Assembly: GCA_005883445.1 (NCBI GenBank)
Contig: VAZL01000098.1
Span: 1-7,049 of the forward strand
DNA length: 7,049 nt
Direction: 5' to 3'
Source of the DNA: Alphaproteobacteria bacterium
Lineage (GTDB): Bacteria; Pseudomonadota; Alphaproteobacteria; Rhizobiales; Xanthobacteraceae
Position numbers and translations under genes: made by a program. Every line of letters starts with the position of its first letter. The stretch's first letter is position 1. This document shows, piece after piece, positions 1 through 6,257 of this stretch. The notes beneath the pieces are model-generated. The model saw nothing but the letters and a program-made list of their open reading frames with translations. It searched no databases and had not been told where the DNA came from.

Positions 1-1214
1 GGCCGGATCTCGAATTCGTGCCTTACAATCCGCGGTATCCCGAACGCATCCGCGATCACGCCGGCGACTGTTTCGCGGCCATTCGTCAGAAAGATCTCGT
101 GGTCCACCATCCCTACGAGTCCTTTGACGTCGTGGTGCAATTCCTGCAGCAGGCCGCGCGCGATCCCGACGTCGTCGCCATCAAGCAGACGCTCTACCGG
201 ACGTCGGCCGAATCTCCCATCGTGCGGGCGCTCGTGGAGGCGGCGGAAGCGGGAAAAACGGTCACCGCGCTGATCGAGCTCAAGGCCCGTTTCGATGAGG
301 AGGCCAACATCCGCTGGTCTCGCGCGCTCGAGCGCGCCGGCGCGCAGGTGGTGTATGGCTTTATCGAGCTCAAGACCCACGCCAAGCTGTCGATGGTAGT
401 GCGACGGGAAGGGGGAGCGCTTGCCTCTTATATCCACGTCGGGACGGGCAACTATCATCCGGTAACGGCCCGCATCTACACCGATCTATCGTTCTTCACT
501 TCTGATCCTGTCATCGCGCGCGACGTCGCGCACATTTTCAACTACGTCACCGGCTACGCGGAGCCGGCGGGGCTCGAACGGATGGCGGTTTCGCCGCTCA
601 CGCTGCGGGACCGGATCTGCGAGCATATCGAGCAGGAAATCGCCCACGCTCGCGGCGGCCGCCCGGCCGCGATTTGGATGAAGGATAATGCGCTGGTCGA
701 TCCCGAGATCATCGACATGCTGTACGAGGCCTCGCGCGCCGGCGTTTCGGTCGATCTCGTGGTGCGCGGCATCTGCTGCCTGCGGCCGGGCCTGCCGGGG
801 CTGTCCGAGAACATCCGGATCAAATCGATCGTCGGTCGTTTCCTCGAGCACAGTCGCATCTATTGCTTCGGCGCGGGTTACGGCCTGCCGCACCCCAAGG
901 CGGCGGTCTACATCTCTTCCGCCGACATGATGCCGCGCAATCTCGACCGCCGCGTCGAGGTGTTGTGCCCGATTCTCAATCCGACCGTGCACGAGCAGGT
1001 GCTCGATCAAATCATGGTCGCGAATTTCAAGGACAATGAACAAAGTTGGAAATTACTACCTGACGGCACCTCGAATCGTTTAAAAGCGGCCGAGGGGGAG
1101 GAGCCCTTCAACGCTCACAAATACTTCATGACCAATCCGAGTCTGTCGGGTCGTGGCAAATCGCTCAAGGAATCATCCCCGCGTAGCCTTATACGCCGTA
1201 TCGACCGCTCTTAA
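1..1214 (+). CDS. ppk: Polyphosphate kinase 1, C-terminal part (5' end outside window)
   Basis: Makes inorganic polyphosphate reversibly from the gamma-phosphate of ATP through a phosphohistidine intermediate. The frame is open from base 3 with no stop, so the gene begins outside the window; the GTG at 18 lies within it and is not the start. About 403 residues remain of a protein usually near 700, so the N-terminal and head domains are missing and the two phospholipase-D-like catalytic C domains are present. The first His motif, KTHAKL, has its His codon at 378-380 (E. coli His435, the phosphorylated residue). The second, LEHSRIY, has its His at 849-851 (E. coli His592). Arg codons in TLYR (198-200) and KARFDEEANI (288-290) match the metal/phosphate-site arginines. 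The tail NAHKYFMTNPSLSGRGKSLK is typical of alphaproteobacterial Ppk. Stop TAA at 1212-1214; ppx follows 16 bases later, so co-transcription is likely. Identity is very secure. Confidence 0.97.
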   Translation, partial: PDLEFVPYNPRYPERIRDHAGDCFAAIRQKDLVVHHPYESFDVVVQFLQQAARDPDVVAIKQTLYRTSAESPIVRALVEAAEAGKTVTALIELKARFDEEANIRWSRALERAGAQVVYGFIELKTHAKLSMVVRREGGALASYIHVGTGNYHPVTARIYTDLSFFTSDPVIARDVAHIFNYVTGYAEPAGLERMAVSPLTLRDRICEHIEQEIAHARGGRPAAIWMKDNALVDPEIIDMLYEASRAGVSVDLVVRGICCLRPGLPGLSENIRIKSIVGRFLEHSRIYCFGAGYGLPHPKAAVYISSADMMPRNLDRRVEVLCPILNPTVHEQVLDQIMVANFKDNEQSWKLLPDGTSNRLKAAEGEEPFNAHKYFMTNPSLSGRGKSLKESSPRSLIRRIDRS

Positions 1215-1230
1215 GCGGCGTCGCCCTGCC

Positions 1231-2736
1231 ATGAATATCGCGCAAGGTCGTCTCGATTACGGGCCGCCGGTCGCGGTCATCGATATCGGCTCGAATTCCG
1301 TACGGCTCGTGGCCTATGAAGGCCTCACTCGTAGCCCGACACCCATCTTCAACGAGAAGGTACTCGCCGGGCTTGGACGCGAGGTGCAGACGACGGGCCT
1401 GCTGGCTGCCGACGCGGTCGAGAAGGCGCTCGCGGCGCTGCGGCGCTTTCGTGCTTTGTGCGACCGTCTGGAAGTCGCGCAGCTCTGGGTGATCGCGACC
1501 GCGGCATGCCGAGACGCCAAGAACGGCAAGATCTTCGTCGCCGAAGCGGAAGCCATCTGCCGTACCAAGGTCGACGTTCTTTCCGGCAAGCGCGAGGCGG
1601 AGCTCTCCGCGCTCGGCGTGGTATCGGGCTTCCACAAGCCCGATGGCATCGTCGGCGACCTCGGCGGCGGTTCACTCGAACTGACGGAAGTCCATGGGCA
1701 ACGCATCAAGGCCGGTTTGACGCTGCCGCTGGGCGGGCTCGCACTGCAGGATGTTTCGTCGAAGTCGGTCAAGAAGGCGGAAAAGATCGTGCGGGCGGCG
1801 CTTGGAGACGCCCGCCTGCTCGAAGGCGGCAAAGGCCGCACCTTCTATGCCATCGGCGGCACCTGGCGCGCGTTGGCGCGGCTGCACATGTGGCAGACCG
1901 GTTACCCGCTCCACGTCATGCACGGCTACCTGATGCCGGCACGGGAAGCATTCGAGTTCTCCGGTCTCGTGCATCGGGTCGATCCCGAGATGCTTTCGCG
2001 GATCGAGGTGGTCACCGATGCCCGCCGGCCGCTGCTGGCCTATGCCGCGCTGGTGCTTGAAAACCTGGTGCGGATCGCGCGGCCGAAGGACATCGTTATC
2101 TCGGCGCTCGGCGTGCGCGAAGGCCTGCTCTATTCGATGCTCGACGCCGAGGAGCGCGAGAAGGATCCACTGATCGCGGCAGCGAGCGAGCTCAACGTGC
2201 TGCGCTCGCGCTCACCCGCCCACGGCGAGGAGTTGATCGCTTGGACCGACCGCTTCATTGCGTCCTCCGGACTGGACGAGAGCGCGGAGGAGCGGCGGTT
2301 GCGCCATGTGGCGTGCCTTCTCGCCGACATCGGCTGGCGAGCACACCCCGACTATCGCGGCGAGCAATCGCTCAACATCATCGCCAATGCTGCCTTCGTC
2401 GCCGTCGATCATCCGGGCCGCACCTTTATTTCGCTCGCTGTATTCTTCCGCCATGTGGGGCTCGTTGACGAGGAACTCTCGCCCCGCCTGCGCGAACTCG
2501 TCTCGACCCGCGTGCTCGACCGCGCCCGCGTGCTCGGTGCCGCGTTGCGCGTCGCCTACCTCGTTTCCGCCTCGACCACCGGCGTGCTGCCGAAGACGCC
2601 GATGGTGGTCGAACGCGGCCGATTGCTGTTGCGCTTCGATAACGGCTTCAAGGAGTTGGCCGGGGAGCGCGTATTCGTACGGCTGCGCCAGCTCGCGCGC
2701 CTCATCGGCCGCGAGCCGGTGATGGAGGCGGCGTGA
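1231..2736 (+). CDS. ppx: Exopolyphosphatase (Ppx/GppA family)
   Basis: Releases phosphate processively from the ends of polyphosphate; Ppx/GppA members may also hydrolyse pppGpp. 501 residues in the ASKHA (actin-like ATPase) fold. The first phosphate loop is VIDIGSNSVRLV (about 17-28). A conserved Arg sits in ATAACRDAKN (about 90-99). The likely catalytic Glu lies in SGKREAELSALG (about 118-129), and the second glycine loop is GDLGGGSLEL (142-151). Residues about 310-500 form the helical HD-like C-terminal domain seen in long Ppx proteins (RHVACLLADIGWRAHP; later FFRH). I chose ATG 1231 because the conserved fold begins about 13 residues after it. A GTG at 1153 in the same frame would add 26 basic residues and overlap ppk by 62 bases. 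No clear Shine-Dalgarno precedes 1231, so translation may be coupled to ppk termination at 1214. Ppx versus GppA specificity is taken from the ppk neighbour and length. Confidence 0.95.
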   Translation: MNIAQGRLDYGPPVAVIDIGSNSVRLVAYEGLTRSPTPIFNEKVLAGLGREVQTTGLLAADAVEKALAALRRFRALCDRLEVAQLWVIATAACRDAKNGKIFVAEAEAICRTKVDVLSGKREAELSALGVVSGFHKPDGIVGDLGGGSLELTEVHGQRIKAGLTLPLGGLALQDVSSKSVKKAEKIVRAALGDARLLEGGKGRTFYAIGGTWRALARLHMWQTGYPLHVMHGYLMPAREAFEFSGLVHRVDPEMLSRIEVVTDARRPLLAYAALVLENLVRIARPKDIVISALGVREGLLYSMLDAEEREKDPLIAAASELNVLRSRSPAHGEELIAWTDRFIASSGLDESAEERRLRHVACLLADIGWRAHPDYRGEQSLNIIANAAFVAVDHPGRTFISLAVFFRHVGLVDEELSPRLRELVSTRVLDRARVLGAALRVAYLVSASTTGVLPKTPMVVERGRLLLRFDNGFKELAGERVFVRLRQLARLIGREPVMEAA

Positions 2737-2759
2737 TGCGGCGCTCCGCCGGTCACGTC
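2730..2759 (+). terminator. Stem-loop overlapping the ppx stop codon
   Basis: CGTGAT at 2732-2737 pairs with GTCACG at 2752-2757 (one T-G wobble). After a bulged G, CGGCG at 2739-2743 pairs with CGCCG at 2747-2751 around a CTC loop. Two further pairs (one a wobble) extend the base to 2730 and 2759. The helix contains the ppx TGA (2734-2736). No T-tract follows, so it is not a classical intrinsic terminator. It could protect the mRNA 3' end, help a Rho-type stop, or reduce read-through into the next gene. Pairing is seen directly; the role is inferred. Confidence 0.35.
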
Positions 2760-2877
2760 CCGTCGCATTAGCCATGCCGGCCTCGGGTCGAGCGCCAGAA
2801 CACGGCCTCGTCCCTTGCGCCTTCGTGCGTTGAGGCAAGGACAAACGCAAAATGACGAGCCATCACAGAGGCTCCGG

Positions 2878-2882
2878 GGAGG
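2878..2882 (+). promoter_or_regulatory. Strong Shine-Dalgarno site for the 60-residue membrane protein
   Basis: GGAGG within a run reading GGGGAGGGG, ending 6 bases before the ATG at 2889. It is the clearest ribosome binding site in the window and is the main evidence, besides the hydrophobic N-terminus, that the short ORF downstream is translated. Confidence 0.75.
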
Positions 2883-2888
2883 GGTGCC

Positions 2889-3071
2889 ATGCCGATATGG
2901 CAGAGATTGCTGATCACGTTCGCCGTCATGCTGCTGACGAGCTATCTCGTCGGACTGCTCTGGCACTGGCTGTTCAACTCGGATATCCCGAGTTACCTCA
3001 GCGGTGCCGTCGGCGGACTTAGCGCCGTTCCGACGTGGGAGTTCCTGCGGAGGATCCGTCCGAAGCACTAG
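2889..3071 (+). CDS. Small membrane protein of unknown function (60 aa)
   Basis: I do not recognise a named family. Residues about 7-29 (LLITFAVMLLTSYLVGLLWH) are strongly hydrophobic and should form one transmembrane helix. After a short turn (NSDIPS) comes a glycine/alanine-rich segment (about 36-48, YLSGAVGGLSAVP) that may be a second helix or re-entrant stretch. The C-terminus is basic (EFLRRIRPKH), which by the positive-inside rule favours a cytoplasmic tail. Start ATG 2889 is fixed by a strong Shine-Dalgarno; stop TAG at 3069-3071. It lies 152 bases after ppx on the same strand and converges on rnd. It may be read from the ppx transcript, but no protein feature ties it to polyphosphate. 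That it is a real gene is likely; its function is unknown. Confidence 0.7.
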   Translation: MPIWQRLLITFAVMLLTSYLVGLLWHWLFNSDIPSYLSGAVGGLSAVPTWEFLRRIRPKH

Positions 3072-3100
3072 GGCGATTTGCGAGCTCAATTCCACTTCGC

Positions 3101-3123
3101 CGGACTGCCGCGGCGCCAGTCCG
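3101..3123. terminator. Perfect 7-bp stem-loop between convergent genes
   Basis: CGGACTG (3101-3107) and CAGTCCG (3117-3123) are exact inverted repeats around a 9-base GC-rich loop. They sit in the 103-base gap where the small membrane protein gene and rnd run towards each other, the expected place for a two-way terminator. Neither strand has a T-tract after the stem. A second short inverted repeat, CCGCC/GGCGG at 3151-3165, lies nearer the rnd stop, and on the - strand it is followed by AAGAGTTTA, a weak T-rich stretch. Function is inferred from position only. Confidence 0.35.
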
Positions 3124-3174
3124 CGCCCGCATCAGCAGTCATAAACTCTTCCGCCGCAGTGGCGGGGAGAAGGG

Positions 3175-4323
3175 TCATTCCCGCTCCACCGCCACCACGC
3201 GGCCTTTCTCGATCGCGAGCGAGAGGCGTCCGTGCTTGAGCGCGAGCGCCTTGTTGCCGAACAGCTCGCGCCGCCAGCCGGAGAGCGCCGGCACATCGGC
3301 CGTATCGTCGGCGGCGATGCGGTCGAGGTCATCGACGGTGGCGATCACCTTGGCGGCGACGCCATGCCGTTCCGCCGTCATGCGCAACAAAACCTTGAGC
3401 AGTTCCACCGTGGCCTGGCCATTGATCGGTGGCTTGGGGCGTTCCAGCCGCGGCAGCGTCTTCGGATCGCGTGCGAGTCCGAGCCGGACGGCCTCGACGA
3501 TCGCCTCGCCCCATTTCGACCGCTCGAAACCCTTGGGCAGCGAGCGCAGCCCCGCGAGGCGCTCGGTCGTCGTCGGTGCCTGCACCGCGATGTCGCCGAT
3601 GACGTCGTCCTTGAGCACGCGCCCGCGCGGCACGTCGCGCTCCTGTGCCTCGCGCTCGCGCCAGGCGGCGACCTCGATCAGCACGGCGAGCTCCTTGGGC
3701 TTGCGTACCCGCGTCTTCAGCCGCTCCCAGGCGTGCTCGGGCTCGAAGCGGTAAGTTTCGGGGGAAGTAAGCACCTTCATTTCCTCGCGCATCCAATCGC
3801 TGCGTCCCCGCTTCTCGAGATCGGCGCAGAGCGTGAGGTAGACGTCGCGCAGGTGGGTGACGTCGGAAACCGCATAGGCCAGCTGCGCCTCGCTCAGCGG
3901 CCGACGCGTCCAATCGGTGAAGCGATGCGACTTGTCGAGGTTGTCGCCGGTGACGCGCTGCACGAGTTGATCATAGGCGATGGAATCGCCGTAGCCCAAC
4001 ACCATGGCCGCAACCTGGGTGTCGACGATGGGGGAGGGGATGATGCCGGCCTCATGCCAGCAGATTTCGATGTCCTGGCGGGCGGCATGGAACACCTTGA
4101 CCACGTTCGGGTCCGCCATCAGCGCGAAGAAGGGAGTGAAATCGATGCCGCCGGCGAGCGCATCGATGACCACCGCCTCGTCGAGGCTCGCCATCTGCGC
4201 GACGCAAAGCTGTGGGTAATAGGTGCTCTCGCGCAAGAACTCCGTATCGACCGTCACGAAGGGGTGCCGCGCCATGCGCGCGCAGGTGTCCGCGAGTTTC
4301 TTGGTCGTCGTGATCGGCTGCAT
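3175..4323 (-). CDS. rnd: Ribonuclease D
   Basis: A 3'-to-5' exoribonuclease that trims tRNA precursors and other small structured RNAs in the cytoplasm. 382 residues, normal family length. The DEDDy exonuclease domain fills about residues 1-170. Exo I is FVTVDTEFL (Asp26, Glu28), Exo II is HAARQDIEI (Asp84), and Exo III is YAVSDVTHL (Tyr150, Asp154), so all four metal-binding acids and the tyrosine are present. A helical HRDC nucleic-acid-binding domain follows at about 205-290 (KELAVLIEVAAWREREAQ; GDIAVQ), then a second, less conserved C-terminal region. The ATG at 4321-4323 is the first usable start before the conserved TTTKKLAD segment and has no Shine-Dalgarno. A promoter-like pair lies so close upstream that the transcript may begin at or one base before the ATG. 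The gene lies downstream of the broken TPP gene on the same strand, 168 bases away. It is convergent with the ppk-ppx group. Confidence 0.96.
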   Translation of the reverse strand: MQPITTTKKLADTCARMARHPFVTVDTEFLRESTYYPQLCVAQMASLDEAVVIDALAGGIDFTPFFALMADPNVVKVFHAARQDIEICWHEAGIIPSPIVDTQVAAMVLGYGDSIAYDQLVQRVTGDNLDKSHRFTDWTRRPLSEAQLAYAVSDVTHLRDVYLTLCADLEKRGRSDWMREEMKVLTSPETYRFEPEHAWERLKTRVRKPKELAVLIEVAAWREREAQERDVPRGRVLKDDVIGDIAVQAPTTTERLAGLRSLPKGFERSKWGEAIVEAVRLGLARDPKTLPRLERPKPPINGQATVELLKVLLRMTAERHGVAAKVIATVDDLDRIAADDTADVPALSGWRRELFGNKALALKHGRLSLAIEKGRVVAVERE

Positions 4324-4330
4324 GACGGCT

Positions 4331-4359
4331 AGATAGCGCAGACCGCTCGCTTTGTCAGG
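4331..4359 (-). promoter_or_regulatory. Candidate rnd promoter, implying a leaderless mRNA
   Basis: Reading the - strand, CCTGAC (4359-4354) is separated by exactly 17 bases from CTATCT (4336-4331). Each hexamer differs at one position from the rhizobial housekeeping consensus CTTGAC-N17-CTATAT as I know it. The -10 element ends 7 bases before the rnd ATG, so transcription should start at about 4324-4323, on or beside the A of the start codon. This agrees with the absence of a ribosome binding site there. Pattern seen in the sequence; activity inferred. Confidence 0.5.
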
Positions 4360-4367
4360 GGCACCGG

Positions 4368-4392
4368 CGAGGTCCCCGGGACGGGGGACTCG
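4368..4392 (-). terminator. GC-rich stem-loop between the TPP gene and rnd
   Basis: On the - strand, CGAG-TCCCC (4392-4384) pairs with GGGGA-[C]-CTCG (4377-4368), giving nine base pairs with one bulged base and a 6-base loop. It lies 100 bases past the TPP gene stop and just upstream of the candidate rnd -35 element. That placement fits ending TPP transcription before the rnd promoter, or acting as a regulatory site for rnd. No T-tract follows. Role uncertain. Confidence 0.35.
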
Positions 4393-4491
4393 CAGGCGCG
4401 CATGCTAAATTCGATTCGATCGATGTTGCCCAGCCGGCCGGGCACGTCGCCGGCGCCCGCTGGTGGTTATTCAAGCTTTAACGTCGGGGCC

Positions 4492-5250
4492 TCACCTGAC
4501 GCCGCGCACGCGCGGCATAAAGATGAACTCCCAAGGCGATGGCATTGCGGGGACCGGCACCTCGATCAGCGTCGGCCCATCGCGGCGCTTGAAGGCGCGC
4601 TTAAGGGCCGCCCGCAACTGTTGCGGAGTGCGCGCACGTTCGGCCTCGGCTCCGAAGCTCTGCGCATAGCGCACGAAATCGGGATTGGCGAGATCGCTCG
4701 CGATCAACCGGTTGCCGAACTGCTCCTCTTGGATGCGCCGCACATTGCCGAAGGCGCCATCGTTGAACACGATGACGGTCAACGGAATGCGATGGCGGAT
4801 AGCGGTGGCAAGCTCGTTCGAGGTGAAGAGAAAGCCGCCGTCGCCCGTGATCGAGAGCACCGGCACGTCGGGGCGGGCGTGCTGCGCGCCCAGCGCGGTG
4901 GCGTAACCCCAGCCGAGATTGTCCTGATAGCCGGGCGAAAGGAACGTCCTCGGCTTGTAGACCGGAAGCAAGAGCCGTGCGGCAAAGCCGATCTGGGTGA
5001 CCTCATCGACAAAGATGCCGTCCTCGGGCAGTTCCGCCCGAATCGCGTCGAGAAAGCCGATCTGCGGGGCGAGCTTGTCGAGCCGCCGGCGCATCTTGGC
5101 CTGCCGCTCCTCCATTTCCGCGTGGCGGGAGGGGCGCTCGTGCGCGCGCAGCGCATCGATCAGGTGACGCAAGATCGGCCCGGCATCGCCGATGAGGGCG
5201 ACCGCGGGCCGCGCGAATCGTTCAGGCTCCTCGGGATCGGACGCCGACAA
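4492..5250 (-). CDS. C-terminal fragment of the TPP enzyme (TPP/Mg-binding domain)
   Basis: 252 codons if read from the TTG at 5250; true homology begins at about residue 4-5 (SDPEEPERFARP). The TPP-binding motif runs from GDGG (136-139) to FND (162-164), the classic GDG ... ND signature that binds Mg and the cofactor diphosphate. GYQDNLGWGYATALGAQ precedes it and FGNVRRIQEEQFGN follows, both usual for acetolactate-synthase-like enzymes. The C-terminus TLIEVPVPAMPSPWE is intact and ends at TGA (4492-4494). The TTG has no evident Shine-Dalgarno and overlaps the end of the upstream frame by 29 bases, so any translation would need reinitiation. Read as the back half of one broken gene, not as an independent subunit. 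Confidence 0.78.
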   Translation of the reverse strand: MSASDPEEPERFARPAVALIGDAGPILRHLIDALRAHERPSRHAEMEERQAKMRRRLDKLAPQIGFLDAIRAELPEDGIFVDEVTQIGFAARLLLPVYKPRTFLSPGYQDNLGWGYATALGAQHARPDVPVLSITGDGGFLFTSNELATAIRHRIPLTVIVFNDGAFGNVRRIQEEQFGNRLIASDLANPDFVRYAQSFGAEAERARTPQQLRAALKRAFKRRDGPTLIEVPVPAMPSPWEFIFMPRVRGVR

Positions 5251-6091
5251 CCACGTCGGCTTCGCCCCACAACTCGCGGCCGAGCGGCAGCGTGACGCTC
5301 AACGGATCGCGGCTGTCGAGCACACCGCGCCCGCGCCGATAGGCGAGCACCGGCGCTTGCAACAGCCGCGACAGCTCGGCGACCTCGGTCGCCGCATCTT
5401 GCGCGCCCCCGCCGGCGACGATCAGTGGGCGTTTGGCGGCGGTCAGAAGCTTTGCGGCCTCGCCGATCGCATCCTCATCGATGGGCTGTGGCGGCACGGG
5501 CAGGACCGGCGGCGTCACCGCCGCAGGCGCGCTGCGGCCCCAAACGTCGATCGCGCACTCCAGCGCGGCCGGGCCGGGCCGGCCCGTGGTCATGGCGCGA
5601 AAGGCTTGCGCCACGAGCGCGGCGGCCTGCGTCGGTGTGCGGATGCGCGCGCGGAAATCGACCAGCCGGGCGATGATGCCGGCCTGGTCGCGAATCTCAT
5701 GCAGATGTCCGAGTCCTCGGCCGATCGCGGATTGCGAAATTTGCCCGATCAGCGCAAGCACCGGTGCGTTCATTCCGTAGGCCGTGAGCAACGCAGCCGC
5801 GGAATTGAGCAGCCCCGGTCCGGGCACGACCGAGTACACTTGCGGTTTGCCCGTGGCGAGCGCCGCGCCGAGCGCCAGATAGGCCGCGCCTTGCTCGTGC
5901 CGCGTGTGGACGGTGCGGATGTGGTCGCCGGCCTTGAACAGCGCGTCGAACAAGGGATCGTTGTGCACGCCCGGCAGCGCATAAACCGTGTCGATGCCGT
6001 GGGCGATGAGCGCGCCCACGGTTGCTTCGGCCGTGGTCATCCGCACGGCCATGTCGGCGGGGGATGGCGTGGAGTGCTTCGACTTGCCCAT
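5222..6091 (-). CDS. N-terminal fragment of the TPP enzyme (PYR and part of central domain)
   Basis: 289 codons, of which the last five or so (RSRGA before the TGA) are read out of frame after the break. The pyrimidine-binding domain covers about residues 18-180. ALIAHGIDTVYALPGVHNDP is the usual opening, and RHEQGAAYLA (about 64-73) contains Glu66, which in this superfamily activates the cofactor ring. PGPGLLNSAAALLTAYG and PVLALIGQI follow in the standard order. From about 205 the central domain begins (AAKLLTAAKRPLIVAGGGA). It stops inside the second central-domain strand at EADVVVGV. ATG 6091 is taken as start; ATGs at residues 14 and 18 are alternatives, and none has a good ribosome binding site. 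Alone, this piece lacks the pyrophosphate/Mg site and should be inactive. Confidence 0.8.
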   Translation of the reverse strand: MGKSKHSTPSPADMAVRMTTAEATVGALIAHGIDTVYALPGVHNDPLFDALFKAGDHIRTVHTRHEQGAAYLALGAALATGKPQVYSVVPGPGLLNSAAALLTAYGMNAPVLALIGQISQSAIGRGLGHLHEIRDQAGIIARLVDFRARIRTPTQAAALVAQAFRAMTTGRPGPAALECAIDVWGRSAPAAVTPPVLPVPPQPIDEDAIGEAAKLLTAAKRPLIVAGGGAQDAATEVAELSRLLQAPVLAYRRGRGVLDSRDPLSVTLPLGRELWGEADVVVGVRSRGA

Positions 6092-6178
6092 GACGCTCGA
6101 AAACTGAGCGGCCGAGTGTGCAGATCGCGGGCGTGCTGTCGAGGCCCCGGCGCCATCATCATGAGGCGACGCCGCGTA

Positions 6179-6200
6179 CGAAACGGGTTTGAACCGTTCG
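6179..6200. promoter_or_regulatory. Operator-like inverted repeat between divergent genes
   Basis: AACGG (6182-6186) and CCGTT (6194-6198) are mirrored about 6190 with one further symmetric pair inside. If one A is allowed to bulge, the symmetry extends to a flanking CG on each side (6179-6180 and 6199-6200). It sits in the 166-base divergent spacer and overlaps a possible + strand promoter, TTGAAC (6189-6194), 18 bases, GACTAA (6213-6218), for the small ORF. A dimeric repressor site is one reading. It is short enough to be chance. Confidence 0.3.
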
Positions 6201-6257
6201 CGGCAGCTGGCCGACTAAAGGCCGAACGCGGTGGACGAACGAGAATAGAAGACGGCT

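Larger units (their letters stand above)
4492..6091 (-). pseudogene. Broken thiamine-pyrophosphate enzyme gene (acetolactate synthase-like)
   Basis: Two adjacent - strand frames together encode a TPP enzyme of the acetolactate synthase / benzoylformate decarboxylase superfamily. They hold an N-terminal pyrimidine-binding domain, a central domain, and a C-terminal pyrophosphate-binding domain. The frames switch at about 5236-5245. On the N side the protein reads normally to EADVVVGV; on the C side it resumes at SDPEEPERF. In homologues about 20-25 residues of the central Rossmann-like domain lie between these points (roughly GTR... to ...IDIDPEE). So the defect looks like a small deletion of a length leaving remainder 2 when divided by 3, not a single-base error. 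Usable sequence totals about 532 residues against roughly 550 for the family. Active-site motifs in both halves remain intact, which suggests recent damage or an assembly fault. Substrate cannot be assigned. No IlvN-type regulatory subunit gene is nearby. Confidence 0.8.

Noticed and set aside
1..20. GAATTC near the left edge as a possible cloning-vector join
   Set aside because: The bases encode PDLEFVPYNPRYPERIRDH in the ppk frame, which fits the expected Ppk sequence without a break.
486..1043. 185-codon - strand open frame inside ppk
   Set aside because: Overlaps conserved Ppk catalytic sequence on the other strand; composition is typical of GC-driven shadow frames.
1153..1230. Upstream GTG start for ppx adding 26 residues
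   Set aside because: The extension overlaps ppk and encodes a basic, unconserved leader; ATG 1231 places the first phosphate loop at the usual distance from the start.
2813..2840. CCTTGC / GCAAGG inverted repeat upstream of the 60-residue protein
   Set aside because: Only six pairs around a 16-base loop, with no T-tract or clear element beside it; chance is a sufficient explanation.
2212..2850. 212-codon - strand open frame over the end of ppx
   Set aside because: Mostly antisense to the Ppx C-terminal domain, with no recognisable protein features.
3232..4332. 366-codon open frame on the + strand opposite rnd
   Set aside because: It is the antisense shadow of rnd in GC-rich DNA. The - strand frame carries all DEDDy motifs, while this one gives an Arg/Gly/Asp-rich sequence with no recognisable domain.
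5575..5586. Perfect 12-base palindrome CGGGCCGGCCCG
   Set aside because: It lies within conserved TPP-enzyme coding sequence (GRPGPAALE) and is explained by GC-rich codons.
4492..6091. Natural two-subunit TPP enzyme, as in sulfopyruvate decarboxylase
   Set aside because: Natural splits fall between domains. Here the break is inside the central domain, residues are missing, and the second part starts at a TTG without a ribosome binding site.
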